NCBI RefSeq assembly: GCF_001641285.1
Contig: NZ_CP014841.1
Location: 2,170,001 to 2,234,000, forward strand
Source: Dyella thiooxydans
GTDB taxonomy: Bacteria; Pseudomonadota; Gammaproteobacteria; Xanthomonadales; Rhodanobacteraceae
Direction of reading: 5' to 3'
DNA: 64,000 nt
Numbering within the stretch: position 1 is the stretch's first letter; every line of letters begins with the position of its first letter. The position numbers and the translations under genes are program-made. The notes beneath the pieces are model-generated. The model was given only the letters and a program-made list of their open reading frames with translations, had not been told where the DNA came from and ran no database searches. Positions 8,473 to 17,329 of this stretch are shown here, piece by piece.

Positions 8473-9079
8473 TCACCCGACCGACCACCACTGGCCATCT
8501 GGCTGCGGCTCCACCTGATTGAAAAGCTCAGGGTACCGATCGGGCCGGAAGCTGTGGATGGGAACCACCTTCCTCGGGTTGAGCGCATTGACGAAGCGCT
8601 TGAGATCGACCGGACTGGCATGACCAGACGTATGGATCGATACCTTGGAGATTCCGTTGCGCTTCAGAAATTCCTCGATCTGCACGTAGCTTCCACTCTC
8701 CCAATAACCCTCCCACTGCGAATACAGATATCGCGCGCCGGTGAGACACCCGGCTCGCTCCAGATCGGGCTGGTGAAGTGGGCGAAAGAGCAAAGTAGAG
8801 CGAGCCGGCATTTCGGCGAGATCCTCGATGTAGATGCGGTTGCCCGAGTGCCGCTGTAGCAGATCGAACATTCCTGCCTGCTTGACCTGGATCCGCTGCC
8901 GATGCGGCACGTAAAGGGCAATGTCAGGCCAGTTAGACTGAGGAAGGTTGAAATTGCCCGTTGCTTCGAGAATCGCGGCCACATAAAGATCCAGGACGAC
9001 TCGCCGGCCTGATTGCCGCGAAGCCCTGAAGATAGACACAATCCGATCGATATTTTGGGCCGACGTATGGACGAGAGCC
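8473..9079 (-). pseudogene. RNase J-like metallo-beta-lactamase gene, 3' part (split by IS)
   Basis: Reads in frame from DGLALVHTSAQNIDRIVSIF at the IS junction to the TGA at 8473. HTSAQNIDR and the TSGHASPVDLKRFVNALNPRKVVPIHS block are the beta-CASP and C-terminal metal-binding motifs (motifs B and C with His) of RNase J/CPSF-type metallo-beta-lactamase hydrolases. It joins exactly to 10417-11060 when the IS and one 8-bp target copy are removed, giving one 416-residue protein. As it stands it lacks the start and the catalytic HxHxDH, so it should be inactive unless the IS leaves precisely. Confidence 0.88.
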
Positions 9080-9087
9080 AGGCCGTC

Positions 9088-10416
9088 GAGCGTGTGCAGA
9101 ATTTTGTGTAACCGGGATTCGAGTTACAGCTGAGGGAGTCGTTCCTCGAACTGGATCGTAAAGCGGTTGAGCGCGGCCTTCCAATCACGGATCGGCAGCG
9201 TCCATTTCTTGCTGATGTTGCGCAGGGCCAGATAGAACAGCTTCACCAGTGCCTCGTCGCTCGGGAAGGCCCCGCGGTGCTTGGTCAGCTTGCGCAGGCT
9301 CATGTTCACCGACTCGATGGCGTTGGTCGTGTAGATCACCTTGCGGATCTCTGGCGGGTAGTCGAAGAACGGGATCAGGCGCGGCCAGTTGCGTCGCCAG
9401 GACTGCCCGATCGGCAGGTATTCCTTGTCCCAGCGGGCCTCGAACTCGGCGAGCCGCTGCTCGGCCTCCTCGGCGGTGGCACAGGTGTAGATGCGCTTGA
9501 GGTCGGCGGCCACCTCCGGCCGTCGCTTCCACGACACGTAGTTCAGGCTGTGCCGCACCATGTGTACGAGGCACAACTGCACCGTCGTGTGCGGGAATAC
9601 GGTCTCGATCGCTTCGGGGAAACCCTTCAGGCCGTCGACGCAGGCGATGAAGATGTCCTGCACCCCGCGGTTGCGCAGCTCGGTCACCACCTGCAGCCAG
9701 AACTTGGCGCCCTCGGTCTGCGCCAGCCACAGCCCAAGGACCTCCTTCTCGCCGGCCATGGTGATGCCAATGGCCAGGTAGACCGCCTTCACCCGCACCG
9801 CGCCCTCGCGCACCTTCACATGGATGCAGTCCAGGTAGACGATCGGATACACCGGATCGAGCGGCCGGCCTTGCCAGGCCTTCACCTCGTCGATCACTGC
9901 ATCGGTGACCGAGGAGATCAGGCTCGGCGAGACCTCCGTGCCATACATCTCTTCCAGGTGCGCCTGGATCTCGCGCACCGTCATGCCGCGGGCGTAGAGC
10001 GACAGGATCTTGTCGTCGAAGCCGCTCCAGCGAGTCTGGTGCTTGGGAATCAGCTTCGGCTCGAAGCTGCCGTGCCGGTCGCGCGGGATCTCGATCGGCA
10101 GCTCGCCGAACTCGCCCTTGAGCGTCTTGCGGCTGCGGCCGTTGCGGGTGTTGCCGGCCGGGTTGGCCACCGGCTCGTGCTTATCGTGACCGAGGTGCTC
10201 GGTCATCTCCGCATCCAGCGCCTTCTCGACCAGCAGCTTGGTCAGCTGCTTGAGCAGGCCGTTCTCGCCGATCAGGTCTTCGGGCTTCTTGTAGTTCGCC
10301 AACAGGCTGCTAAGCAGCTCGTCGGGCACCTCGTGTTTGCGTGGACTCATGGTCTCTCCGGGTCTGGCGGCAGTGTCCTGCCTGGGACCCGGTTACACAA
10401 AATCTAGGACACGCCC
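9088..10416 (-). mobile_element. IS256-family insertion sequence, 1329 bp, with 8-bp target duplication
   Basis: The ends are imperfect inverted repeats of about 29 bp (GAGCGTGTGCAGAATTTTGT at the left; GGGCGTGTCCTAGATTTTGT at the right, read inward). The direct duplication AGGCCGTC flanks it at 9080-9087 and 10417-10424, the 8-bp size usual for IS256 elements. One intact transposase fills it. The perfect target duplication and the undamaged flanking reading frame indicate a recent insertion. Confidence 0.93.
9124..10350 (-). CDS. IS256-family (Mutator type) transposase
   Basis: The 408 residues match the full length for the family. The N-terminal region (LLKQLTKLLVEKALDAEMTEHLG) is the DNA-binding part. 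The catalytic DDE core includes YPIVYLDCIHVKVREG (first Asp), FIACVDGLKGFPEAIETVFP (second Asp) and YTTNAIESVNMSLRKLTKHRGAFPSDEAL (Glu within TTNAIES). LVHMVRHSLNYVSWK is the conserved C/D-H signature. It moves DNA by copy-out through a circular intermediate; this is family knowledge. The gene is intact, so the element is probably active. Confidence 0.96.
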   Translation of the reverse strand: MSPRKHEVPDELLSSLLANYKKPEDLIGENGLLKQLTKLLVEKALDAEMTEHLGHDKHEPVANPAGNTRNGRSRKTLKGEFGELPIEIPRDRHGSFEPKLIPKHQTRWSGFDDKILSLYARGMTVREIQAHLEEMYGTEVSPSLISSVTDAVIDEVKAWQGRPLDPVYPIVYLDCIHVKVREGAVRVKAVYLAIGITMAGEKEVLGLWLAQTEGAKFWLQVVTELRNRGVQDIFIACVDGLKGFPEAIETVFPHTTVQLCLVHMVRHSLNYVSWKRRPEVAADLKRIYTCATAEEAEQRLAEFEARWDKEYLPIGQSWRRNWPRLIPFFDYPPEIRKVIYTTNAIESVNMSLRKLTKHRGAFPSDEALVKLFYLALRNISKKWTLPIRDWKAALNRFTIQFEERLPQL

Positions 10417-11060
10417 AGGCCGTCGGTCTGCGCGAGCTCCTTGAGCAGCCGCGCCTCGACATCGCCCTCGGTGGGGAAAGTCGCATCCAACTCCAGCCGG
10501 GTGAGCGAGCTCCCCTCAACCAGTAGCGCGTCGATGTCCGCAGGCGGATTGGCCACCAGTCTCTCAAAAAGCGCTGCCTTACGACCGTGACCGCGGAAAT
10601 CGCCGCTGTAGAACAGACGGTCACCGCCGCCTTCGATAAGTAGTGCATAGGCGTCGTACGCCGAGTGGTCCACGAGAAACGGGGTAACCGTAAAAGGACC
10701 TATCTTGATCGGTCGGCCAGACTCGTAATCCCACCCCTGTGCAGGTACCGGCCATGTGCCAGGCAAGAACGGAGCTGCTGCTGCCAGAAGTCTGCGCGCC
10801 GCGGCACCGAGTCCGATGGGGATGGAGCCGTCAACATGCGCGAGCAGACCATAATGGTCCAGATGCGGATGAGAGATCAGGATACCAAGCAGGTTTGGGT
10901 CACTGCCATCGAGGGTCAGTCCTTCGGGGATCAGCCCCGCGACGTTCTCACGTGCATCGAGCGGCAACCCCAGGTCGATGAGTAGGCGCTTACCGCCATG
11001 CTCTACCTCAATACAGCTCCCACCGATCTGTTTACTACCACGACGGATGCAGGCTCTCAT
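10417..11060 (-). pseudogene. RNase J-like metallo-beta-lactamase gene, 5' part (split by IS)
   Basis: 214 codons from the ATG at 11060. The start MRACIRRGSKQIGGSCIEVEHGGKRLLIDLGLP is the beta1-beta2 GGS.IEV...LLIDLG pattern of the fold. The metal-binding HPHLDH (H64, H66, D68, H69) follows, then DHSAYD and YSGDFRGHGRK, the downstream His and Asp ligands. The frame runs 13 nt into the IS and stops at a TAG at 10404. The IS cuts the gene between the metallo-beta-lactamase and beta-CASP halves. The product would be a zinc-dependent RNA or DNA exonuclease/endonuclease by family; the substrate is unknown. It is the last gene in the leftward series that starts at hsdR. Confidence 0.88.
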
Positions 11061-11143
11061 GATCTGTGCTCTCTCCGGACGAGCTCAAACGTCACAGGGC
11101 ACAAACGCGCCCTGAAACTGGTCATTGTTGCGATCGGTCGTAC

Positions 11144-12130
11144 TCAGGCGTTCCAGGTGCGCACCAGCTCGCGCACTTTTGAGGTCGTCAGCATCGTGCG
11201 CTCATGCATGCCGTATCCGCACAGGCTCGCACTGGCAAACAGAAGCTCGACATTGAGCCCGGCGGCTTCAAACGCCTCAGCCGAGCTGGCCATCAGGCGA
11301 TCACATTCGTCGAGGATCCCGGCGAGCTTTATGGAGTGGGGTACATACTCGGCCAGCAAAAAGACGATCTGCACGTGTCCGTCGACGGCCTCAAACAGAT
11401 CCTTCGAGCGACCCCTCTCGTATTTGATCAAACCAAGCTCGCTCAATTGGGAGAACTGGGCAATGACATTCTCCCGAAGCCCCCTGCGGAAGGTCTCATC
11501 CTGTAGATCTGCGAGCGTCTTTTCCAGATGCCCAAGAACACCGGAGGTACCCTCCAGAGCATCGAGACCGTACTTCACCTCAAAGATAACCGGCACAAGG
11601 CATTTGTGATCCCGGTGCTCTACATTGCGCCGCCATCGAACGCCCAGCATGTCATAGCGCGCTTTGCCGTAGGCATGCTCGATATCCGTGATGAAATAGT
11701 GTGACGAGTTCGATGACTTTGTTCGAGTATTGACTCGGGCGGCCACCTGCTGAAACTCGCGTTCCAAGCCAGACTGCACTTTCGTGTGACGGTCCATCAA
11801 GCGCTTGAGTTCGCTGAGGACGTCGACGAGCTGGGACGTATCCTCAGACGAACGGATGCCGCGATCGAGCACGTCAGGGCATCCGTATCGGGTGAGTCGC
11901 TCTTGCAGGACATTGGTCGAATCGTAATTGCGATCGAACGTCACGTTGTAACCATCACCGCCTGGGGTGATCTTGAGTAACTGACCACCCCGGTAATAGA
12001 CAGAGATGTACGCGCCTCGCAAGCCCAGTAGCAACGTGTCGTCTTCCTTTACCTCGCGCAAAAGGGGGCTGAGGGTGCCACCGAGCAAGTCCTTCATGAA
12101 TGCATTCGACAACTGGTGACTGACTTGCAT
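11144..12130 (-). CDS. Unknown protein with a probable PD-(D/E)XK nuclease core
   Basis: 328 residues, not a family I can name. The centre carries a pattern typical of restriction-like nucleases: E122/E124 in a helix (SGLEREFQQVAARV), D149 and D160 in YFITDIEHAYGKARYDMLG, then E184-x-K186 in VPVIFEVKYGLDALEG. This matches alphaE ... D ... ExK. The C-terminal 100 residues (FLLAEYVPHSIKLAGILDECDRL...NVELLFASASLCGYGM) look like a second alpha/beta domain. I chose the ATG at 12130 because AGGGAG lies 6 bases upstream; an in-frame ATG exists at 12190. It sits between the YaaW-zinc ribbon gene (239-bp gap) and the metallo-beta-lactamase gene (83-bp gap), all on one strand. The nuclease role is inference from the motif. 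Confidence 0.7.
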   Translation of the reverse strand: MQVSHQLSNAFMKDLLGGTLSPLLREVKEDDTLLLGLRGAYISVYYRGGQLLKITPGGDGYNVTFDRNYDSTNVLQERLTRYGCPDVLDRGIRSSEDTSQLVDVLSELKRLMDRHTKVQSGLEREFQQVAARVNTRTKSSNSSHYFITDIEHAYGKARYDMLGVRWRRNVEHRDHKCLVPVIFEVKYGLDALEGTSGVLGHLEKTLADLQDETFRRGLRENVIAQFSQLSELGLIKYERGRSKDLFEAVDGHVQIVFLLAEYVPHSIKLAGILDECDRLMASSAEAFEAAGLNVELLFASASLCGYGMHERTMLTTSKVRELVRTWNA

Positions 12131-12369
12131 ACGGCTCCCTAAGGCAAGATTTTTCCCCGGCTCGTAACGTAACGCCCCTGCATCGCACATGTTGAGACGG
12201 CCCCCGCCCGTCCAACGGGTTCACCCCGTTTACGCGGACCGGGCGACGCCCCACCGCCTTGAGTAGCGGTACGGTTTAAAGTCCGGGGTCACTTTGACCT
12301 TCCCTGCATCCCGCGAAAAACGGGGCGCAGCTGCAGATTGGTCAGCATCGATCGCGGTCTATCACGTCG

Positions 12370-14316
12370 TCATGCTGCCAGCGCCCGAACAACCTCATCA
12401 CCACGCATCTCCAGCACCAGAGCGACCGGCTGGGCGTTCTCCTGCAACAGGCGGCCTAGCTGCCCGAAGGTCGCATGCCCATGGCTTTCGATGGCTGGAG
12501 CACGATCCATATCCCACAGGCGCAGGCGCTCCTGATTGGCCTGAATTTCCGCCTGGGTATCCGTGAGCGCTTTGAGCTGCGCTCCGCGCGCAGACACTGT
12601 CGCTGAGAACTGCCGGAGCAGACCATCGGGCCCCGGCAGCACTTTGGTCAGTCGATCGAGTGTCTGCTGACGCCGCTCAACCAGCATCTGCTCACCCGGA
12701 TAGCTGCACACCAGTCGACAGGCGACGTAGCGCGCCGCCAGACAAAGGTTCCACTGCTGGGCAAGCTCCTCGAAGTCGCTCTGGCGGCCCTTCAGCGTCT
12801 TGGTCAGATCATTGGTGCTGAAAGTACCTGGATTCTTGAGGGTCGCCACCTCCGCGATGGCAGTCTTCATATCCGTGTGGATGTGATCCTGGATCGCAGA
12901 CAAAGCGCGTTCGCTGGCTTCCAACTCGTCGCGCACCGAAGACGACAGTGTTCCGGCCAAGACCACCGGCGCGACCTGCTGCAGATAGGTCAATGTGCCG
13001 TTGATCCCTGCCTTGCGCTCGTTGCGCTGGAATGCCTCGATCCGCGCGACCCCCTCCTGGATCTCGCTGAGCTTGCGGCTGATGTCCGCCAGATGCTTCT
13101 GTGCCACCACGAAAGAGGCGAGCTGGAAGATGGCCGCACCACTCACGAGATGCTTCAGGCGGTCGTCCTCGAAGAAGCGCCCGTGTTCGGCGAATCGACC
13201 ATCCGGGCCTCGGACAAAACCACGTAAGCCATTTCCGTCCGCGGCCGGTGCCAGTGGACCATTTACCACCACTTTCAGATAGCGGTTCGCGGCCACCTCC
13301 CCGCCGATCATGGCCGTGGGAACAAGCTGCAGCAGCGGCGCCAGTCGATCGACACCCGCCGACCCGAGATCGATCGGTTGCCTCGGCTGTGAGATATCCA
13401 GCGAGGTGAGCGCGGTGGCGCTGAGCGCCGGCAAACCATCCGCGCCCGCAATCATGATGTCCGCGCCTTCATGGCTGACGACCAATGGTTGCAGCCGCGG
13501 CGGGGCATCCGACTTGCCTGCGGCTTGCGATCGAAGATCGAAGCCACAGTCACCGCAGAAACGCGCGTCTTTGGCCACAGCAACGCCGCACTGTGGGCAA
13601 TCCGGCAGCTCCGCAGCGGCACGCATTTGGCGTAGAGACGCCACGTGCAGCACACAAGGGATGGTCACACGGTACGCAGCGTCGGCGGCGCTGGTAGTGG
13701 CTGCCGCAATGGCCGCCTTGGGAAGGCTGGCCAAAGCGCCGCCAAAGAGAGACTTTTTAACTGTCCCGACTACATCTAACGGTGTGTAGGCGCGCCGCGC
13801 GAGGCGCCTAGCGATGGCCGAAGATACGCGTCCACCCGCCAACACCGCCGACTGCAGGTCGGGTAGATCACCCGACCGCCCACTCCCTGGCTTCAACTCC
13901 GCGAGATATTCGTCCCGGCCAGCCTTGTCCAGCTCCGGCCATACGCGGGCCAGCCGCGCCGCCACGACGGCCAGTTCCTGCCGCTCCAAAGCCATCTCGG
14001 CGTAACCGGGCACTTCGAAATGCTTTAGCGCATCCTGCACGATCTCTGCGTAAGAGACGCCGGACCGCCGCACCAGGTTGACCACGGTATTGCCGCCAAA
14101 CTGCTGTATCTCGCGGATAAGCAGCTTCAAGGTCAACGGGCTGTAGATACCCCGCGCCTTGGCTTCCAGCAGCAGTTCCTTGATGGCCGCCGGAAGCGTC
14201 ACACGCCCCTGGCCAGCATCCGTGAGATGGTCGACCAGCGGAGCCAGCTCAGTGGCCGGAACGCTGGACAGAAGGTCCAGCAGAGCGGTGTCGCCCTTGA
14301 TATCGATCGTGTCCAT
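12370..14316 (-). CDS. YaaW-like (UPF0174/DUF3944) domain fused to a zinc ribbon and coiled-coil domain
   Basis: 648 residues. Residues 1-231 resemble E. coli YaaW: LIREIQQFGGNTVVNLVRRSGVSYAEIVQDALKHFEV and later AYRVTIPCVLHVASLRQM line up with its QHFGG...N.LRG.G..Y..I..D and AYRVTIPAVLQIACLRRM. C240-x2-C243 and C254-x2-C257 form a zinc ribbon (PQCGVAVAKDARFCGDCGF). The rest (about 270-648) is unrecognised; its second half is helical with likely coiled coils (ADISRKLSEIQEGVARIEAFQRNERK). YaaW itself has no firm function. The gene lies 39 bp after hsdS and probably belongs to the same transcript. No signal peptide or clear membrane helix is present apart from an Ala-rich stretch around 190-215. 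Confidence 0.75.
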   Translation of the reverse strand: MDTIDIKGDTALLDLLSSVPATELAPLVDHLTDAGQGRVTLPAAIKELLLEAKARGIYSPLTLKLLIREIQQFGGNTVVNLVRRSGVSYAEIVQDALKHFEVPGYAEMALERQELAVVAARLARVWPELDKAGRDEYLAELKPGSGRSGDLPDLQSAVLAGGRVSSAIARRLARRAYTPLDVVGTVKKSLFGGALASLPKAAIAAATTSAADAAYRVTIPCVLHVASLRQMRAAAELPDCPQCGVAVAKDARFCGDCGFDLRSQAAGKSDAPPRLQPLVVSHEGADIMIAGADGLPALSATALTSLDISQPRQPIDLGSAGVDRLAPLLQLVPTAMIGGEVAANRYLKVVVNGPLAPAADGNGLRGFVRGPDGRFAEHGRFFEDDRLKHLVSGAAIFQLASFVVAQKHLADISRKLSEIQEGVARIEAFQRNERKAGINGTLTYLQQVAPVVLAGTLSSSVRDELEASERALSAIQDHIHTDMKTAIAEVATLKNPGTFSTNDLTKTLKGRQSDFEELAQQWNLCLAARYVACRLVCSYPGEQMLVERRQQTLDRLTKVLPGPDGLLRQFSATVSARGAQLKALTDTQAEIQANQERLRLWDMDRAPAIESHGHATFGQLGRLLQENAQPVALVLEMRGDEVVRALAA

Positions 14317-14355
14317 ACGTGCCCCCTGTAAGCATTCCGGATAATGCGATGTTTT

Positions 14356-15798
14356 CTAGGTGGAGGAAATGGGTTTACGCCCGCGCCTGGGTTTCGGTGC
14401 CGCGACGCGCTGGGCGCGGATACGCTCCAGCAGCATGCTGGCCGGTTCGTCGTTCGGGTCCTGCGGCACCAACTCGCCGCGGAAGGCTTTGGCGAGGATG
14501 CTTTGGGTCAGCGTGTCGATGCGCTGTTTGGCGATGGCAACCTTGGCTTCCAGCTGGTCGGCGAAGGCGAAGAGCTGTTCGACGCGGCGAACGATTTCGT
14601 CTTGCTCGTCTCTCGATGGGAGAGGTATCTGCAGTGCTCGGACATCGCCGATGTTTATCCCACGGACGGCTACACCACGGGTCGCCGCACGCATCCGGCG
14701 CTGGGTCGACTCGGCAAGAAGTGCCCAGTAGACGTAATCCGTGGAAACAGTCGGGGAGATCGACAGCCTCGCCGTATCCTGCGTGATGTTTGCACCCTCT
14801 AGCTCGGCGGGAATCTTGATTAGGCGACCCACGCTGCCACGAATGGATAGAAGTAGATCTCCAGCCCTCAGTCTGGCCCTCTTGAACAACTGGTCGATTT
14901 CCTCACTGGTCTTTTTTATGCCTTCCAGCCTCAACTTGTTGCCGGGAAAATCGGCAACGCGTATGTAAGGGATCCCATGCTCCAGCTCCGGACCTGGCTT
15001 CAGAATGCCGTAGGTGATGGGCCGCCCTGGCTCGCAAATGTCCCGCAAGACAGCGATATCCCACTGCGGCGGCATGTCATCACGCGACAAGTCATGGGCT
15101 TCGTCGGACGGATCAGAAGCGTTGCCACGCGCATGACCGCCCGCCTTCTCATGCAGTGCGCGCAGCAAGTCGTGCAGTTTCCTCCCGTCGATCGCGTCAC
15201 CATGGGCGTTCCGCCAGTCTTCTGACAAGGATCCCGCGACCGCGGCAGCAAGGATGGATTGGCGGAAGCGCTTGAGCAGGGTGGGGATAGCGTCGATGCG
15301 GGACTTGAGGGTATCGACCCGGTCCAGCAGCGCATCCAGCTTTTGCGCGATGCGCTTTTGCTCTTCTTTCGGAGGGAGTGAAATCTCCAAGCTTCCCAGA
15401 TCTTCTTTGCTGATAACCCCTTGAGCCGATCCTGTGCTCCCACTACGCAGAAATGCAACTTTGCTTTTGAGGAAATAGTGGAGAAGCTCGGTTGAAATGG
15501 ATTCTTCAGGGCGAACCGCTGCGACGCTTCGGCCAATTGCGCAGTCAATGGCAAGATTGATCTTGCCCGCAGTAGCCCCCACAACGCAGACCAACACGTC
15601 ACCTTCTTTCGCAAATTTTAGTGGATTGGTAGTCCACTCGCGAATGACTGGCGTTTTTTTTCCAAACTCCCCGGCTTTTACGAATACCGCTCCAATTCCA
15701 TCAACGTTGCACTCATTCGATTTGGGGGCCTGGCCCATGACAAATTCGGCTATGTCCCCGAGTGAGGATGATTCCCAGCCGATCGGCAACTCACTCAC
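14356..15798 (-). CDS. hsdS: Type I restriction-modification specificity subunit
   Basis: 480 residues with the usual two target-recognition domains, which set the bipartite DNA site. TRD1 covers about residues 1-150 (PIGWESSSLGDIAEFVMGQAP...), followed by the conserved spacer helix PPKEEQKRIAQKLDALLDRVDTLKSR. TRD2 covers about 240-390 (QWDIAVLRDICEPGRPITYG...), followed by the second helix PSRDEQDEIVRRVEQLFAFADQLEAK. The C-terminus SILAKAFRGELVPQDPNDEPA...LLERIRAQR is typical of the family. It overlaps the end of hsdM by 8 bp, so translation is coupled. It appears intact, with no repeats or inversions that would suggest phase variation. Confidence 0.96.
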   Translation of the reverse strand: MSELPIGWESSSLGDIAEFVMGQAPKSNECNVDGIGAVFVKAGEFGKKTPVIREWTTNPLKFAKEGDVLVCVVGATAGKINLAIDCAIGRSVAAVRPEESISTELLHYFLKSKVAFLRSGSTGSAQGVISKEDLGSLEISLPPKEEQKRIAQKLDALLDRVDTLKSRIDAIPTLLKRFRQSILAAAVAGSLSEDWRNAHGDAIDGRKLHDLLRALHEKAGGHARGNASDPSDEAHDLSRDDMPPQWDIAVLRDICEPGRPITYGILKPGPELEHGIPYIRVADFPGNKLRLEGIKKTSEEIDQLFKRARLRAGDLLLSIRGSVGRLIKIPAELEGANITQDTARLSISPTVSTDYVYWALLAESTQRRMRAATRGVAVRGINIGDVRALQIPLPSRDEQDEIVRRVEQLFAFADQLEAKVAIAKQRIDTLTQSILAKAFRGELVPQDPNDEPASMLLERIRAQRVAAPKPRRGRKPISST

Positions 15799-17329
15799 CG
15801 CCCACCTCGCCGCTAGTCACTTCCAGGCCCATCACTTCGACCAGCAGCCGCTTCTGTTCCATCGCTTCGTCACCGGCGCCCAGTGCCTGCATCAGCGCGT
15901 CGAGTTCGCGCAGCGCTTCACTGAGTTCTGCCATCGCTTCGGCAGCCAGCACCTCGGGTGGGGGCAAGCTGGCGGCATCGACACTGTCGGCGTCCTTGAG
16001 CCAACTGATATCCAGCGCGTCGCCGCGCTCGGCAATCTGCGCGCGGGTGAAACAACGGAAGCGCCCCTCCTCCCCATCGTCGGTGCGCGCACTACGCCCA
16101 TTGGGATCGTCCCCGTAGGCGTCCTCGAACGGCTTGAGGTGCACCGGCCCAAATGGGGTGCGCTTGCCGAAGCTGGGCATATTGCTGCGCAGGTCGTAGA
16201 TCCACACGTGCTCGGTGCAGCCGGTGTCCTGGCGCGGGTTGGCGGGGCTTCCCTTCTGGAAGAACAGCACGTTGGTTTTCACGCCCTGGGCGTAGAAGAT
16301 GCCGGTGGGCAGGCGCAGGATGGTGTGCAGATTGCACTTGTCCATCAGGTCGCGGCGTACATCGGTGCCGACGCCGGCCTCGAACAGCACGTTGTCGGGC
16401 AGCACCACCGCAGCGCGTCCACCGGGCTTCAAGCCGCGGTAGATGTGCTGCAGGAAGGCCAGCTGCTTGTTGCTAGTGTGAAAGGTGAGGTCATCACGCG
16501 TCGGGCCACCACCGCCCCTGGCGGTACCGAACGGCGGATTGGACAACATGATGTTGACCGGCTTGAGGCTGGCACCGGGGTTGCCCAGGCTGTTGCCCAA
16601 CTGCACCACGCCCTCGCCTTCGCCCTCGATGCCGTGCAGCAGGCAGTTCATCAGCGCCAGCCGGCGCGTGCCGGGTACCAACTCCATGCCGACGTAGGCC
16701 TTGCGGCGCTGAAAGCGGCGGGCCTTGTCGTCTAGGGCATAGAGATCGTCGGTATGCTGCTTGATGTAGTTGTCGGCGGCGATGAGAAAGCCCGCCGTAC
16801 CGGCGGCCGGGTCCTGGATGGTTTCGCCCGGCTGCGGTTGGAGGCAGCGGATGATGGCATCGATCAACGCACGCGGCGTGAAGTACTGCCCCGCGCCCGA
16901 CTTGGTCTCGTTCGCATTTTTTTGCAGCAGGCCTTCGTAGAGGTCACCCAGGCCATCCTCGCGGGCGCTGAACCAGTCCAGTCCATCCAGCGCCTTCACC
17001 AGGGTCTCCAGGTGACGCGGCTCCTTGAGCCGGGTCTGCGCATCGGCGTAGATGGCCGCGATCATCGGGTCGTGGCTCAGGCTGAGATCCAGCAGCATCT
17101 GGCGGTAGTGGGTGAGCAGGTTCAGGCCGGATTGGCTGGTGAGATCGGGCCAACGGCAACCATCGGGCAGCTTGTGCTCGAAGCCGGTGTTGTTCTGCAC
17201 CTGCTCGTATTCCATCTTGACGAACAGCAGCAGTACCAGTTCGGTGACGTAGTCGCTGTAGTTGATGCCGTCGTCGCGTAGTACGTCGCAGAGGTTCCAC
17301 AGCTTCTGGACGATGTCGTTCTGGGTCAT
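15791..17329 (-). CDS. hsdM: Type I restriction-modification DNA methyltransferase subunit
   Basis: 512 residues. An N6-adenine methyltransferase that protects the host and forms the core of the HsdR2M2S complex. The N-terminal helical domain (NDIVQKLWNLCDVLRDDGINYSDYVTELVLLLFVKMEYE) is typical of HsdM. GQYFTPRALIDAII precedes motif I DPAAGTAGFLIAA (from D173), and catalytic motif IV is NPPFG (264-268). The C-terminus is helical. The start ATG overlaps the fic stop by 4 bp (ATGA) and the stop overlaps the hsdS start by 8 bp, so fic-hsdM-hsdS form one translationally coupled unit. Confidence 0.97.
   Translation of the reverse strand: MTQNDIVQKLWNLCDVLRDDGINYSDYVTELVLLLFVKMEYEQVQNNTGFEHKLPDGCRWPDLTSQSGLNLLTHYRQMLLDLSLSHDPMIAAIYADAQTRLKEPRHLETLVKALDGLDWFSAREDGLGDLYEGLLQKNANETKSGAGQYFTPRALIDAIIRCLQPQPGETIQDPAAGTAGFLIAADNYIKQHTDDLYALDDKARRFQRRKAYVGMELVPGTRRLALMNCLLHGIEGEGEGVVQLGNSLGNPGASLKPVNIMLSNPPFGTARGGGGPTRDDLTFHTSNKQLAFLQHIYRGLKPGGRAAVVLPDNVLFEAGVGTDVRRDLMDKCNLHTILRLPTGIFYAQGVKTNVLFFQKGSPANPRQDTGCTEHVWIYDLRSNMPSFGKRTPFGPVHLKPFEDAYGDDPNGRSARTDDGEEGRFRCFTRAQIAERGDALDISWLKDADSVDAASLPPPEVLAAEAMAELSEALRELDALMQALGAGDEAMEQKRLLVEVMGLEVTSGEVGGE

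Noticed and set aside
12131-12369. Possible small gene between the YaaW-zinc ribbon gene and the nuclease-like gene
   Set aside because: The frames here lack a ribosome-binding site and protein-like composition. The in-frame ATG at 12190 is better read as an alternative start of the downstream gene.
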